From: Pseudomonas sp. WJP1
GTDB taxonomy: Bacteria; Pseudomonadota; Gammaproteobacteria; Pseudomonadales; Pseudomonadaceae
Assembly: GCF_028471945.1 (NCBI RefSeq)
Contig: NZ_CP110128.1
Span: forward strand, 5,669,001-5,733,000
Direction: 5' to 3'
DNA: 64,000 bases
Shown: positions 1-9,409 of the stretch, piece by piece
Numbering within the stretch: the stretch's first letter is position 1
Layout of the letters: every line of letters begins with the position of its first letter
The notes under the pieces: generated by a model
Databases searched by the model: none
The model's input: the letters and a program-made list of their open reading frames with translations, nothing else
What the model was told of the DNA's origin: nothing
Made by a program: the position numbers and the translations under genes

Positions 1-722
1 AGTTGCCGACGGGACACGCACACGTGCTGGGCGATTTCGTCGGTGGTCAGCGGCTCCTCGATATTGGCTTCCATCAGCAACACCGCCTGGGTGAGCTTTG
101 GATGACTGGAACCCAGGCGGTTCTGCAGCGGAATGCGTTGGCGCTCACCGCCCTCACGGATACGCTCGACCACCAACTCTTCAGACACCGCACCGGCCAG
201 TTCGGCGCCGTGATCGCGAGCCAGTACCGCCAGCAGCAAGTCGAGTACCGACATGCCGCCACACGCAGTCAGGCGATCGCGATCCCAATCGAACAGATGA
301 CTGGTGGCGATGACTTTCGGGAAGCGTTCAGCGAAATCGTCCTGCCAGCGCCAGTGCACCGCAGCGCGGTAGCCGTCGAGCAAACCCAGTTGCGCCAACG
401 GATAAACACCGGCCGACAGCCCGCCGATCACGCAACCGGCACGCACCAGTTGCTTGAGCGCACTGCTCAGTGCCGGGGCGAGACTGGTCGGTGGCTCGTC
501 GGCGAGCAGGAACAGTTTCTGGAAGTTCTCGAGTTTGCCGGTCCAGGGTTCACCGGGCAATTGCCATTGGCCTTCGCCCTGCGGTTCGGCCTGCAAAAAT
601 GACAGCTCGTAGACCACGTCCGGATGCACACGCTGGGCAACCCGCAAGGCCTCCTCAGCCAGCGCAAGCGTCAGTGCTTTTGTGCTGGGCCAAATCAGGA
701 AACCTATTCGATGGGCAGTCAT
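1..722 (-). CDS. argR: ArgR, AraC-family arginine-responsive regulator (3' end cut by window)
   Basis: The 240 residues present start MTAHRIGFLIWPSTKAL and form the GlxA/DJ-1-like N-terminal domain typical of the GATase-1/AraC subfamily. The last residues (ANIEEPLTTDEIAQHVCVSRRQ region) are the first helix-turn-helix of the AraC DNA-binding domain, which runs off the window. In Pseudomonas this regulator controls arginine uptake and catabolism (aot, arc, ast) and represses some biosynthesis. It is the last gene of the aotJQMOP-argR order, 112 bases after aotP, with a stem-loop in the gap. The call rests on fold plus exact operon position. Confidence 0.93.
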   Translation of the reverse strand, partial: MTAHRIGFLIWPSTKALTLALAEEALRVAQRVHPDVVYELSFLQAEPQGEGQWQLPGEPWTGKLENFQKLFLLADEPPTSLAPALSSALKQLVRAGCVIGGLSAGVYPLAQLGLLDGYRAAVHWRWQDDFAERFPKVIATSHLFDWDRDRLTACGGMSVLDLLLAVLARDHGAELAGAVSEELVVERIREGGERQRIPLQNRLGSSHPKLTQAVLLMEANIEEPLTTDEIAQHVCVSRRQ

Positions 723-770
723 GGCGGGCAATCCGAAACGAAAACAGTGTTAGAAGCCAAAGCGGCTGCA

Positions 771-819
771 ACCAAATTAGACCATCTGGCGCGCGCTGCG
801 CAGCATGACCTAATTTGGT
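771..819 (-). terminator. Stem-loop in the aotP-argR gap
   Basis: ACCAAATTAG at 771-780 is perfectly repeated in inverse at 810-819, around a GC-rich inner stretch rich in GCGC steps. There is no T-run on the minus strand, so it is more likely an mRNA stability or processing element, or a protein site, than a strong terminator. Confidence 0.4.
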
Positions 820-834
820 GCGTAACGGGAGCGA

Positions 835-1599
835 TTACTTCAAGCTGCCCGAAAGGAATTGTTGCAGACGTTCGGACTGTGGATTGACCAGCACCTCACG
901 CGGGTTGCCGCTTTCTTCAACGACACCTTTGTGCAGGAACACCAACTGGTTCGACACTTCACGGGCGAAGCCCATTTCGTGGGTCACCACGACCATGGTC
1001 CGACCTTCCTGGGCCAGAGCCTGCATGACCTTCAGCACGTCGCCGACCAGTTCCGGGTCGAGGGCCGAGGTCGGTTCGTCGAACAGCATTACCTCGGGTT
1101 CCATCGCCAGCGCACGGGCAATCGCCACGCGCTGCTGCTCGCCGCCGGACATGTGGCCCGGGTAAGCATCTTTACGGTGAGCGACGCCCACTTTGTTCAG
1201 GTAGTGCTCGGCTTTTTCGCGAGCTTCTGCCTTGGACACACCGAGTACGTGCACCGGCGCTTCCATGATGTTTTCCAGCGCGGTCATGTGCGACCACAGG
1301 TTGAAATGCTGGAACACCATCGACAGGCGCGAACGCATGCGCTGCAGCTGTTTCGGGTCGGCAGCCTTCAGCGCGCCGTCCTTGTTCGCCACCAGCTTCA
1401 ACTCTTCGTTGTTGAGCAGGATCTTGCCCGCGTGCGGCTGCTCCAGCAGGTTGATGCAGCGCAGGAAAGTACTCTTGCCGGAGCCACTGGAGCCGATGAT
1501 GCTGATCACATCGCCGGCCGCCGCTTTCAGGGACACGCCCTTGAGCACTTCGTGACTGCCATAGCGTTTATGCAGGTCTTGGACTTCAAGCTTGTACAT
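835..1599 (-). CDS. aotP: AotP, arginine/ornithine ABC transporter ATP-binding protein
   Basis: This is a 254-residue polar-amino-acid ABC ATPase. Walker A reads GSSGSGKST, the signature MSGGEQQR and Walker B VMLFDEPTSALDP, followed by the switch His in VVVTHEMGF. It powers uptake of arginine and ornithine with AotQ/AotM and the binding protein AotJ. I chose the ATG at 1599 (MYKLEVQDLHKRYG) because GTGAGAA lies about 8 bases upstream; an in-frame GTG 15 bases earlier overlaps that ribosome site. It lies 27 bases after aotO. Confidence 0.96.
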   Translation of the reverse strand: MYKLEVQDLHKRYGSHEVLKGVSLKAAAGDVISIIGSSGSGKSTFLRCINLLEQPHAGKILLNNEELKLVANKDGALKAADPKQLQRMRSRLSMVFQHFNLWSHMTALENIMEAPVHVLGVSKAEAREKAEHYLNKVGVAHRKDAYPGHMSGGEQQRVAIARALAMEPEVMLFDEPTSALDPELVGDVLKVMQALAQEGRTMVVVTHEMGFAREVSNQLVFLHKGVVEESGNPREVLVNPQSERLQQFLSGSLK

Positions 1600-1626
1600 G
1601 CGGTCGGTTCTCACAAAAACAGTCAG

Positions 1627-2739
1627 TCAGTCGTTGAGCAAGCGCCCGTGACGCAGCGCTTCGCGCCCCGCCACCTTGGCCAGCCAGAAACCGGGTTGGG
1701 CGTAACGCAGCCGTTCAATGGCAAACAGCACCCCGGACGTACCAGCACACACCGTGCTGACCCGATCCGCCAGCGGATCGATCACTTCGAAAATTTCATC
1801 GCCCGCCTCAACCCATTCACCGGGCTTGCGCAGGAAACTCACCACACCAGGATGCGGCGCGAACAGCAGTTCAGTACCTTCGAACGGCAGGCCTTCGCAA
1901 GGTTCGTGCGCCGCGTTCGGCCACTCACCACTGATCAGGCCTTGCTCGGCGAGGAACGCCAGGATGCCTTCGGCGTGAGCCTCGGATTCCGCGCGGCCGG
2001 TGTCGGCCTGACCACCCAATTCTATGGTAGTCGCCAGGCACGCCAGCGGAATCTGCGCGTCCGGGAACAGGCGCGACAGACGCAACCACGGCAGCGAGCA
2101 GGCTTCATCGAAGGAGCTGCCGCCGGAATCTTCCGCCAGCAGGCCAACCTTCACATCCAGGTGCGCGGCCAGCGAACGCCACTGCGGCCAGTGCTGTGGC
2201 AAGGCGTACATATGCAACGCCGCTTCGGCATCGCAATGCAGGTCCAGCACCACATCGGCGGTGCAGGCGTGGCTGAGCAGAACGCGCTGCATGCCTTGCA
2301 ACTGACTGCTCGCCTCTGGCAATGCCGCCAGGTGATCGCTCATGGCCTGGCGAATCAAACGAATATTGGCGTGCGGATCATCACCCAGGTGGCCATCAAG
2401 TTGCGCAGCCACTGGCGCGCTCAACTCAACGAAATCGCGGTTGAAATTCTTGCCGCTACCGGCCTCGAAACGCCCTTGATGATTGCCCTGCAGCAACTGA
2501 CCGAGGCCCAGTGGATTGGCCACCGGCACCAGCTCGATCACACCGTTCAACAGACCTTGGGCTTCGAGTTCGGCCAGGCGCTTTTTCAGGGCCCAGGCCG
2601 TGCGCATGCCCGGCAGTTCATCGGCGTGCAGGCTGGCCTGGATGTAGGCCTTGCGCTCGCCACTACCGAAGCGGAACACCGAAATTCGGCGTTCGCTGCC
2701 CAGGTGGCTCCACGGCAATGCATGATCGATGCGTTCCAT
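1627..2739 (-). CDS. aotO: AotO, succinylglutamate desuccinylase/aspartoacylase-family protein
   Basis: These 370 residues belong to the AstE/AspA zinc carboxypeptidase family. The zinc motif HADELPG (about residue 38) and the downstream VVLDLHCD are visible, and a C-terminal beta-barrel part carries EWVEAGDEIFEVIDP. The gene sits inside the arginine/ornithine transporter operon, 1 base after aotM. Its substrate is unknown; in P. aeruginosa the aotO product is, as I recall, not needed for transport. An amide- or ester-cleaving role on an arginine-derived compound is inference. Confidence 0.9.
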   Translation of the reverse strand: MERIDHALPWSHLGSERRISVFRFGSGERKAYIQASLHADELPGMRTAWALKKRLAELEAQGLLNGVIELVPVANPLGLGQLLQGNHQGRFEAGSGKNFNRDFVELSAPVAAQLDGHLGDDPHANIRLIRQAMSDHLAALPEASSQLQGMQRVLLSHACTADVVLDLHCDAEAALHMYALPQHWPQWRSLAAHLDVKVGLLAEDSGGSSFDEACSLPWLRLSRLFPDAQIPLACLATTIELGGQADTGRAESEAHAEGILAFLAEQGLISGEWPNAAHEPCEGLPFEGTELLFAPHPGVVSFLRKPGEWVEAGDEIFEVIDPLADRVSTVCAGTSGVLFAIERLRYAQPGFWLAKVAGREALRHGRLLND

Positions 2740-2740
2740 A

Positions 2741-3439
2741 TCAGTGCTTCCGCGGGGCCAGGTAGCCCAGCCAGCGGCGCTCGGCCATCTTGAACAGCTT
2801 CACCAGGATGAAGGTCAGGCACAGGTAGAACACGCCGGCGGTGATGTACGCCTCGAACGGCAGGTAGAACTGGGCGTTGACCGTGCGCGCAGCACCGGTG
2901 ATGTCGATCAGGGTCACGATGGATGCAAGGCTGGTGGTCTGCAACATCATGATCACTTCGTTGCTGTACTGCGGCAACGCACGGCGCAGGGCCGACGGCA
3001 GCAGGATGCGCTTGTACATCTTGACCCGCGACATGCCCATGGCCTTGGCCGCTTCGATCTCGCCGTTCGGTGTGGCCCGCAGGCTGCCGGCGATGATTTC
3101 GGCGGTGTAGGCGCTGGTGTTGATGGCGAACGCCAGGCAGGCACAGAACGTGGCGCTGGACAGCCATGGCCACAGGAAGCTTTCACGTACGGCTTCGAAC
3201 TGCGCCAGACCGTAGTAGATCAAGAACAGCTGCACCAGCATCGGCGTGCCGCGGATCACGTAGGTGTAGAGCCACGCCGTCATGTTGACCACGGCGTTTT
3301 TCGAGACGCGCATCAAGCCCAGCGGCAACGCACAGAGCAGGCCGAAGAACAGCGACAGTGCGAGCAACTTGAGGGTGGTCACCAGGCCGCCGAGGTACAG
3401 CGGCAAGGCCTCCCAAATGACGTTGTAGTCGAAGATCAT
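2741..3439 (-). CDS. aotM: AotM, arginine/ornithine ABC transporter permease
   Basis: A 232-residue inner-membrane permease of the HisM/ArtM type, with several hydrophobic segments and the cytoplasmic EAA loop (EAAKAMGMSRVKMYKRILLP near residues 135-154) that docks on the ATPase. It overlaps aotQ by four bases (ATGA), pointing to translational coupling and a 1:1 heterodimer with AotQ. Confidence 0.95.
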   Translation of the reverse strand: MIFDYNVIWEALPLYLGGLVTTLKLLALSLFFGLLCALPLGLMRVSKNAVVNMTAWLYTYVIRGTPMLVQLFLIYYGLAQFEAVRESFLWPWLSSATFCACLAFAINTSAYTAEIIAGSLRATPNGEIEAAKAMGMSRVKMYKRILLPSALRRALPQYSNEVIMMLQTTSLASIVTLIDITGAARTVNAQFYLPFEAYITAGVFYLCLTFILVKLFKMAERRWLGYLAPRKH

Positions 3440-4125
3440 AGCTCAGCCGCCCTTACGCCTACCGAGTAGCGCTTCTCGAGGTGACGCAATGCCAGCAACG
3501 AGACGCTGGTGATCACCAGGTACATCGCCGCCACTGCGAGGAAGAAGGTGAAAGGCTCGCGGGTAGCGTCTGCCGCCTGCTTGGCCTTGAACATCATGTC
3601 TTGCAGGCCCACCACCGAAATCAGCGCGGTAGCCTTGGTCAGTACCAGCCAGTTGTTGGTGAAACCCGGAATCGCCAGGCGAATCATCTGCGGCACCAAC
3701 ACCCGGAAGAACACCTGGAAACTGCTCATGCCGTAGGCCATGCCCGCTTCGGCCTGCCCCTTGGGGATCGCCATGAACGCGCCACGGAAGGTTTCCGACA
3801 GGTACGCACCGAAGATGAAGCCCAGGGTGCCGATACCGGCGGCCAACGGGTTCAGGTCGATGTATTCGTCATAGCCCAGCATCGGCGCGACGCGGTTGAG
3901 CAGGTCCTGGCCGCCGTAGAAAATCAGCAGGATCAGCACCAGGTCGGGAATGCCGCGGATCACCGTGGAATACAGATCGCCCAGCCAGGCCAGCCAGCGC
4001 ACCGGCGACAGACGCAGTGCCACGCCGATCAGGCCCAGGACAATGGCCAGGGCCATGGACGACAAGGCGAGCTGAAGCGTCAGCCAAACGCCATCGAGGA
4101 TGACAGCCCCGTAGCCTTTCAACAT
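3436..4125 (-). CDS. aotQ: AotQ, arginine/ornithine ABC transporter permease
   Basis: A 229-residue HisQ-type permease. It begins MLKGYGAVILDGVWLTL and has an EAA-like loop (AEAGMAYGMSSFQVFFRVLVP). It partners AotM. It follows aotJ after a 92-base gap that holds a strong hairpin, so its expression is probably set below that of the binding protein. Confidence 0.95.
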   Translation of the reverse strand: MLKGYGAVILDGVWLTLQLALSSMALAIVLGLIGVALRLSPVRWLAWLGDLYSTVIRGIPDLVLILLIFYGGQDLLNRVAPMLGYDEYIDLNPLAAGIGTLGFIFGAYLSETFRGAFMAIPKGQAEAGMAYGMSSFQVFFRVLVPQMIRLAIPGFTNNWLVLTKATALISVVGLQDMMFKAKQAADATREPFTFFLAVAAMYLVITSVSLLALRHLEKRYSVGVRAAEL

Positions 4126-4154
4126 GATTCAGGTCCTCGAAAGTTGAGATGAAA

Positions 4155-4195
4155 AAATGGCGCAAACCTCAGAGATCCTGTTGCTTGCGCCATTT
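4155..4195 (-). terminator. Intra-operon hairpin between aotJ and aotQ
   Basis: On the minus strand an 11-base perfect stem (AAATGGCGCAA / TTGCGCCATTT) is followed at once by a T-run (ATTTTTTC). It sits just after the aotJ stop. This is the usual layout of a leaky terminator or 3' end that protects the abundant periplasmic binding-protein mRNA and lowers permease expression. Confidence 0.75.
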
Positions 4196-4217
4196 CGGAC
4201 TGGTCGTTGCGACGTAC

Positions 4218-4994
4218 TTACTTGCCGTAAATGTCGAAATCGAAGTACTTGTCCTGGATTTGCTTGTACTTGCCGTTCTCGCGGATGGCAGCGATCGCGG
4301 TGTTGATCTTGTCTTTGAGCGCGTCGCCCTTGCGAACCGCGATACCCACGCCGTCGCCGAAGTATTTGACGTCAGTGAAGGCCGGCCCCACGAAGGCGAA
4401 ACCTTTACCGGCGTCGGTTTTCAGGAAGCCGTCATTCAACAGGGTAGCGTCTGCCACGGTGCCGTCGAGGCGGCCGGCGGCCACGTCGAGATAAATTTCG
4501 TTCTGCGAACCGTAAGGCTTGATCTCGGCACCCAGCGGGGCCAGCACTTCGCGGGCGAAACGCTCGTGGATCGAACCACGTTGCACGCCGATGTTCTTGC
4601 CCTTGAGCTCGGTCAGGCCTTCGCTGACCTGAGTGCCTTGCTTCATCACCAGGCGAGCCGGGGTGTTGTAGTACTTGTTGGTGAAGTCCACGGACTTCTT
4701 GCGATCTTCAGTGATCGACATGGACGACAGGATCGCGTCGATCTTGCGCACTTTCAGTGCCGGGATCAGGCCGTCGAACTCTTGCTCGACCCACACGCAC
4801 TTGACCTTCATCTCTTCGCACAGGGCGTTACCGATGTCGTAGTCGAAACCAACGATGCTGCCGTCCGGTGCTTTGGAAGCGAACGGAGGGTAAGCCGCTT
4901 CGATACCGATCTTCAGAGGTTTTTCATCGGCGAAGGATGGCAGGGACAGCACGGCGGACATTGCCAGGGCGCCAAGCAGCACGAGTTTCTTCAT
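4218..4994 (-). CDS. aotJ: AotJ, periplasmic arginine/ornithine-binding protein
   Basis: 258 residues with a Sec signal peptide ([22 protein letters not shown], cut before DEKPLK) and a SBP_bac_3 fold. Family signatures are [23 protein letters not shown] near the N-terminus and [20 protein letters not shown]. It captures arginine/ornithine for AotQMP. The ATG at 4994 is chosen because GGAGT lies about 8 bases upstream and the signal peptide starts there; a longer in-frame reading upstream has no such features. First gene of the operon. Confidence 0.96.
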   Translation of the reverse strand: MKKLVLLGALAMSAVLSLPSFADEKPLKIGIEAAYPPFASKAPDGSIVGFDYDIGNALCEEMKVKCVWVEQEFDGLIPALKVRKIDAILSSMSITEDRKKSVDFTNKYYNTPARLVMKQGTQVSEGLTELKGKNIGVQRGSIHERFAREVLAPLGAEIKPYGSQNEIYLDVAAGRLDGTVADATLLNDGFLKTDAGKGFAFVGPAFTDVKYFGDGVGIAVRKGDALKDKINTAIAAIRENGKYKQIQDKYFDFDIYGK

Positions 4995-5510
4995 CTTGGG
5001 ACTCCATCGGTAAAGGGCTAAAACGGCAGAGTGAGCGACAGCCCAATATGCGAATGAGTGGAACCGGAAAGCGTTGCTGCGTCCGGGGATGCGGGTGTTG
5101 AAATTCAACACAGGCAACGACGAGCGAGTGATCGGCATTCTAACGACAGGCCCGAAGCCGATATTTCTTCAATGCGACAACTAATTACAGAAGCACCGAG
5201 AAAGCCGCCCGGGCACGTTGACAGCCTTGCAAAATCATGCAAGAGCAAAAGACAGTGAACCGATCAATATTGCAAGTTGCGGGCCTATTATTGGCAAACC
5301 CTTCTAATCCGGCAAGCTTGGCGTGGGCTGTTATTTTTTTGAGCAGCGCAAATGCACCATTGCCGGCATTTTGCGTTTCCCAATGCCCCGTATCGGCGCC
5401 GAGCGGTTACACATTCAGTTACTTGAAAAGTGACAGGTAACAGTGGGAAAGGGCCTACAGGGGAAGCCGATAATTATTGGTTGTTGTTTATGTAGAGCCT
5501 GACAGATTGC
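4995..5510. other. Promoter region upstream of aotJ
   Basis: This stretch has no convincing gene. It should carry the aotJ promoter, reading leftward. A TGTCGC-N8-AA sequence, matching the published Pseudomonas ArgR half-site form, occurs on the minus strand at 5164-5179. TTGAAATTCAA at 5098-5108 is a short palindrome. The part from 5240 to 5500 is A/T-richer and I see nothing further in it. Confidence 0.5.
5164..5179 (-). promoter_or_regulatory. Possible ArgR half-site upstream of aotJ
   Basis: TGTCGC at 5179-5174, then eight bases, then AA at 5165-5164 fits TGTCGCN8AA. The expected second direct copy five bases on is not convincing, so this is a single half-site about 170 bases before the aotJ start. 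Confidence 0.3.
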
Positions 5511-5585
5511 CATCGCGAGCAGGCTCACTCCTACAGGGATCTTTGGTAGACACAAAACCCTGTGGGAGTGAGCCTGCTCGCGATG
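5511..5585. repeat. REP pair (REPIN), GAGTGAGCCTGCTCGC class
   Basis: Two inverted copies of the Pseudomonas REP core (CATCGCGAGCAGGCTCACTC and its reverse complement) face each other across about 19 bases, between acsA and the aotJ leader. Confidence 0.9.
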
Positions 5586-5617
5586 AGGCCCGAACTGCCG
5601 CCGCTAACCCCAGGCAA

Positions 5618-5653
5618 CAAAAAGCCCCACCAGACTCACACCCGGCAGGGCTT
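5618..5653 (-). terminator. acsA terminator
   Basis: On the minus strand AAGCCCTGCCGGG pairs with CTGGTGGGGCTT around a short loop and is followed by TTTTTGTTG. It lies just after the acsA stop. Confidence 0.65.
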
Positions 5654-5673
5654 CTGCGACTCAAAAACGCTAC

Positions 5674-7629
5674 TTACGCCACATTCATCGTCTTGTGCGT
5701 ATCAATCAAATGCTGCACCACACCCGGATCAGCCAGGGTCGAAATATCCCCCAACCCATCGTACTCAGCGGTCGCAATCTTGCGCAGAATCCGCCGCATG
5801 ATCTTGCCCGAACGCGTCTTCGGCAGCCCCGGCGCCCACTGGATCACATCCGGCGAAGCAATCGGACCAATCTCCTTACGCACCCAGTTCTTCAGCTCCA
5901 GGCGCAATTGCTCGCTGGTCTCTTCACCAGCGTTCAGGGTGACATAGACATAAATGCCCTGGCCCTTGATGTCATGAGGCACACCGACCACCGCCGCCTC
6001 GGCGACTTTCGGGTGCGCGACCATCGCGCTTTCGATCTCGGCGGTGCCCATGCGGTGCCCGGAGACGTTGAGCACGTCATCCACCCGACCGGTGATCCAG
6101 TAGTAACCATCGGCATCGCGGCGGGCGCCGTCACCGGTGAAATACATGCCGCGGAAGGTCTTGAAGTAGGTGTCGACGAAGCGGTCATGGTCGCCATACA
6201 GCGTGCGCGCCTGGCCCGGCCACGAATCGAGAATCACCAGGTTGCCCTCGGCCTCGCCTTCGATGATGTTGCCCAGGTTGTCCACCAGGGCCGGCACCAC
6301 GCCGAAGAACGGACGTGCCGCCGAACCCGGCTTGAGGCCGTGCGCACCCGGCAACGGGCTCATCATGTTGCCGCCGGTTTCGGTCTGCCACCAGGTGTCG
6401 ACGATCGGGCAACGGGATTGACCGACGTTCTTGTAGTACCAGTCCCAGGCTTCCGGGTTGATCGGCTCACCCACCGAACCCAGCAGGCGCAGGCTGCTGC
6501 CATCGGCACCTTCCACGGCGGCCGTGCCCGCCGCCATCATCGCGCGGATCGCGGTTGGCGCGGTGTAGAGGATGTTGACCTTGTGCTTGTCGACGATCTT
6601 CGCCACCCGGGTGATGTCCGGATAGTTCGGCACGCCTTCGAACAGCAGCGTGGTCGCGCCGTTGGCCAGCGGGCCGTAGACAATGTAGCTGTGGCCGGTG
6701 ACCCAGCCGACGTCGGCGGTGCACCAGTAGATTTCACCCGGGCGGTAGTCGAACACGCGCTCGTGGGTCATGGCCGCGTACAACAGATAACCGCCGGTGG
6801 TGTGCTGCACGCCCTTGGGCTTGCCGGTGGAACCGGAGGTGTAGAGGATGAACAGCGCTTCCTCAGCGCCCATCTCTTTCGGCGCGCACACGGTGCCCGC
6901 CACTTTCATCAGGTCCTCAAACCAGATGTCGCGATGCTGGTTCCACTTGATGTCGCCGCCGGTGCGCTGGCACACGATGACTTTCTGGATGCTGCTGGTT
7001 TCCGGGTTGGTCAGGGCGTCGTCGACGTTGGCCTTGAGCGGGATCTTCTTGCCGGCACGGATGCCTTCGTCGGCGGTGATCACCACCTTGGATTTGCAGT
7101 CGATGATGCGACCGGCCAGGGCTTCCGGCGAGAAGCCGCCGAACACCACCGAATGAATCGCGCCGATGCGGGTACAGGCCAGCATGGCGACCACGGCTTC
7201 GGGAATCATCGGCATGTAGATGGTCACCACGTCGCCGCGGTGCACGTCCTGGCCACGCAGGGCGTTGGCGAACTTGCAGACTTGTTCGTGCAGTTCGCGG
7301 TAGGTGATGTGACGGCTTTCGGAAGGGTCATCGCCTTCCCAGATGATCGCGGTTTGATCGCCACGCTCGGCCAGATGCCGGTCCAGGCAGTTGTAGGAAA
7401 CGTTCAGGGTACCGTCGGCGAACCACTTGATGTCGACATGGTGATCGTCGAAGGAGGTCTGCTTCACCGTGGTGAAAGGCTTGATCCAGTCGAGGCGCTT
7501 GGCTTGCTCGCGCCAGAAGCCGTCCGGGTTGACGACTGACTGCTGGTACATGGCCTTGTAGGTCGCCTCGTCGGTCAGGGTGTTGGCCAGAACCTCGGGA
7601 CGAACGGGATACAGGGAAGCCGCACTCAT
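5674..7629 (-). CDS. acsA: Acetyl-CoA synthetase (AMP-forming)
   Basis: 651 residues, the normal Acs length. The enzyme turns acetate, CoA and ATP into acetyl-CoA through acetyl-AMP. Visible motifs are the P-loop [12 protein letters not shown], the adenylate motif [10 protein letters not shown], the [17 protein letters not shown] hinge and the acetylatable lysine in [11 protein letters not shown] near the C-terminus. The start at 7629 ([14 protein letters not shown]) has AGGTAAGAAAG just upstream; an in-frame extension reaching about 7809 has no ribosome site and lies in leader sequence. The position next to aotJ is conserved in Pseudomonas. Confidence 0.97.
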   Translation of the reverse strand: MSAASLYPVRPEVLANTLTDEATYKAMYQQSVVNPDGFWREQAKRLDWIKPFTTVKQTSFDDHHVDIKWFADGTLNVSYNCLDRHLAERGDQTAIIWEGDDPSESRHITYRELHEQVCKFANALRGQDVHRGDVVTIYMPMIPEAVVAMLACTRIGAIHSVVFGGFSPEALAGRIIDCKSKVVITADEGIRAGKKIPLKANVDDALTNPETSSIQKVIVCQRTGGDIKWNQHRDIWFEDLMKVAGTVCAPKEMGAEEALFILYTSGSTGKPKGVQHTTGGYLLYAAMTHERVFDYRPGEIYWCTADVGWVTGHSYIVYGPLANGATTLLFEGVPNYPDITRVAKIVDKHKVNILYTAPTAIRAMMAAGTAAVEGADGSSLRLLGSVGEPINPEAWDWYYKNVGQSRCPIVDTWWQTETGGNMMSPLPGAHGLKPGSAARPFFGVVPALVDNLGNIIEGEAEGNLVILDSWPGQARTLYGDHDRFVDTYFKTFRGMYFTGDGARRDADGYYWITGRVDDVLNVSGHRMGTAEIESAMVAHPKVAEAAVVGVPHDIKGQGIYVYVTLNAGEETSEQLRLELKNWVRKEIGPIASPDVIQWAPGLPKTRSGKIMRRILRKIATAEYDGLGDISTLADPGVVQHLIDTHKTMNVA

Positions 7630-7978
7630 CTTTCTTACCTCGGTGGAATAGTTGTTTTTGTATGACCCTGTTTTAGCCGGGCGGGGCCTATAGAACCATT
7701 CGACGATGGTAGTAACAAGCCCATACAAAACGTCCTGATAACCACAAACCACGTCTGGAACAAATGTCCCAACTATCACCCTCCCCCTGTTACTGATGAT
7801 CGTTCCCACGCTCTGCGTGGGAATGTCGCCAGGGACGCTCTGCGTTCCACTGACGACGCGTTAATTGAGCCGTGCGCAGCGGTTATGCGAAGCGTCACAG
7901 GAAGCTGTATGTGAGATTTATTGTCGGAGTGCATATCCATTGTTGCGGTAACGGCCGCCTATGGTTTCGCTCTTATGT
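7630..7978. other. acsA upstream region up to the IS end
   Basis: No gene seen. It contains the acsA leader and promoter (not resolved), the hairpin CGTTCCCACGC-TCT-GCGTGGGAA near 7800-7824, a common Pseudomonas intergenic motif, and the left flank of the insertion sequence. Confidence 0.5.
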
Positions 7979-7990
7979 ATGGACTCGCCC

Positions 7991-8230
7991 CCACTGGCCA
8001 CCTGTTTTTCAAACACTGCTACCCGGTTGCATCTATGTATAAGGCCTGTTCGAGGAAGCCCTGTCTGCGGCTTCTGGCCGACATTGGTTGAGCTCGCGGT
8101 ATGCCGATTACATGCAGGCCTCGAAGGCCGGTAAGAGCGCAGGCATCGATCCGCGACGGTCTGACCTGGGGTCAATGTTTTCTAGCAGGGGCTGAAGCGC
8201 CGTGGCGCCCCGGTGGCAGAACGCTTATGT
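7991..8230 (-). ncRNA. Candidate bridge RNA region of the IS1111-type element
   Basis: About 240 bases downstream of the transposase carry no reading frame but several short stems: GAAGCC/GGCTTC at 8055-8074, GGCC-TCGAA-GGCC at 8117-8129 and GCGCC-GT-GGCGC near 8197-8208. IS1111-group elements are reported to encode their target-selecting bridge RNA in this 3' end. The assignment follows from family and layout; no covariance model was run. Confidence 0.4.
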
Positions 8231-9334
8231 TCAGTGACTTGGCGCAGCTGGCCGGCCATGGGCCGGTTGGCTGCGGTAAGTCTGCTCATTTTGTAGCAGC
8301 ACCCAAACGATTCGCAGGTTGCGGTTCGCCAAGCGTATCGCCGCTTCCTTGCGCCCCAGCCGGGCCTGCCACCGTTGCAAGCGACGATCGTCGGGCAGCT
8401 CCGAATCCGCGCGCAAATGCCTCAATACCGCGTGAGCGCCTTGAACCATCAGGCTGCGCACATAGCTGTCGCCGCGTTTGCTTATCCGGCCCAGGCGAAT
8501 TTTCTGCCCACTGCTTTTCTGCTCAGGCACCATGCCGAAGTAGGCGGCGAACTGGCGTGCATTGGCGAAGCGCTCAGGGTCGGTCTGCTTGGCCAAAAGC
8601 GCAGTGGCGATGATCGGGCCGATCCCGCGCACGGTCATCAGCCGTCGGGCCGTTTTGTCCTCGTTCGCGGCCTTCTCCAGGCGACCGGTCAGGACGTTGA
8701 CCCGTTCGCCCAGTTGGCGCCACTCACCCAGCAGCTCGTCGATCAGTTCACGCAACATCTCCGGCAACGGTTGAGTGGCATCTTCCAGCACCCGAGGCAG
8801 GGTCTGGTTGATCGCCGCATCACCCTGTGCCAGGACAACGCCATGCTCCATCAGCAAACCGCGCATCTGGTTACTCATGGCTGTGCGCCGACGGACATAA
8901 CCCTGGCGGGCCCGGTGCAAGGCCTGCATGGCCAGTGCGGTGGCGCTTTTGATGGGGACCGCGGCAATTTTGCTGTCGCGCCCGGCACGCAATATGGCCA
9001 GTGCATCATTTCGATCATTTTTGGCGCCGCTGCGGTGCTGGGCCACAAGCTGTGCCGGAAGAATCCGCGCCAGATTGCCCTGAGCCTGTAGTTGGCGCGC
9101 CCATGCTTGAGCGCCTGGACCTGTTTCCACGAGCACTACTATCCTTGGCGGCAGTTGGCGCAGAAAGGCATGAAAGGCTTCACGCGACTTGATGCGTTCT
9201 TCGTAAAGCACTTGGCCAAGAGCGTCTTCGCCTGCCACCTGAAAGACCTGCTTGGCCAAATCGACCGCCACTGTCGTGCAGGCCGACAGATCGCTGGAAG
9301 ACAAAGACTGTTTAACCGTCGTATGCTTTTTCAT
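8231..9334 (-). CDS. IS110-family transposase (DEDD recombinase)
   Basis: 367 residues, intact. The N-terminal DEDD RuvC-like domain shows D25 (VAVDLAKQ), E70 (LVETGPG), and D107/D110 (KNDRNDALAI). The C-terminal Transposase_20 domain has MTVRGIGPIIATALLA and the catalytic-serine motif RGDSYVRSLMVQGA. A long middle helix region (QMRGLLMEHG to NEDKTARR) links them. No frameshift or stop, so the element may still be active. Confidence 0.95.
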   Translation of the reverse strand: MKKHTTVKQSLSSSDLSACTTVAVDLAKQVFQVAGEDALGQVLYEERIKSREAFHAFLRQLPPRIVVLVETGPGAQAWARQLQAQGNLARILPAQLVAQHRSGAKNDRNDALAILRAGRDSKIAAVPIKSATALAMQALHRARQGYVRRRTAMSNQMRGLLMEHGVVLAQGDAAINQTLPRVLEDATQPLPEMLRELIDELLGEWRQLGERVNVLTGRLEKAANEDKTARRLMTVRGIGPIIATALLAKQTDPERFANARQFAAYFGMVPEQKSSGQKIRLGRISKRGDSYVRSLMVQGAHAVLRHLRADSELPDDRRLQRWQARLGRKEAAIRLANRNLRIVWVLLQNEQTYRSQPAHGRPAAPSH

Positions 9335-9409
9335 GGATTCGCCCTCGCTGTCGGTGGCTTCTTAGACTGCCCCCGTGGCGCATTGACGCCTCGGCGCGGG
9401 CGAGTCCAT

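Larger units (their letters stand above)
7979..9409 (-). mobile_element. IS110-family insertion sequence, IS1111-type
   Basis: A 12-base inverted repeat, ATGGACTCGCCC at 7979-7990 and its exact complement at 9398-9409, brackets a single transposase gene. No flanking target duplication is apparent, as expected for this family. The 5' non-coding end is about 75 bases and the 3' non-coding end about 250 bases. Subterminal inverted repeats plus a long 3' end are the marks of the IS1111 group. True ends may lie a few bases outside the repeats. Confidence 0.82.

Noticed and set aside
859..2793. Open frame of 644 codons on the plus strand
   Set aside because: Antisense to aotP and aotO, which have complete motifs; composition is His/Gln/Arg-rich as in shadow frames.
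5695..7539. Open frame of 614 codons on the plus strand
   Set aside because: Antisense shadow of acsA.
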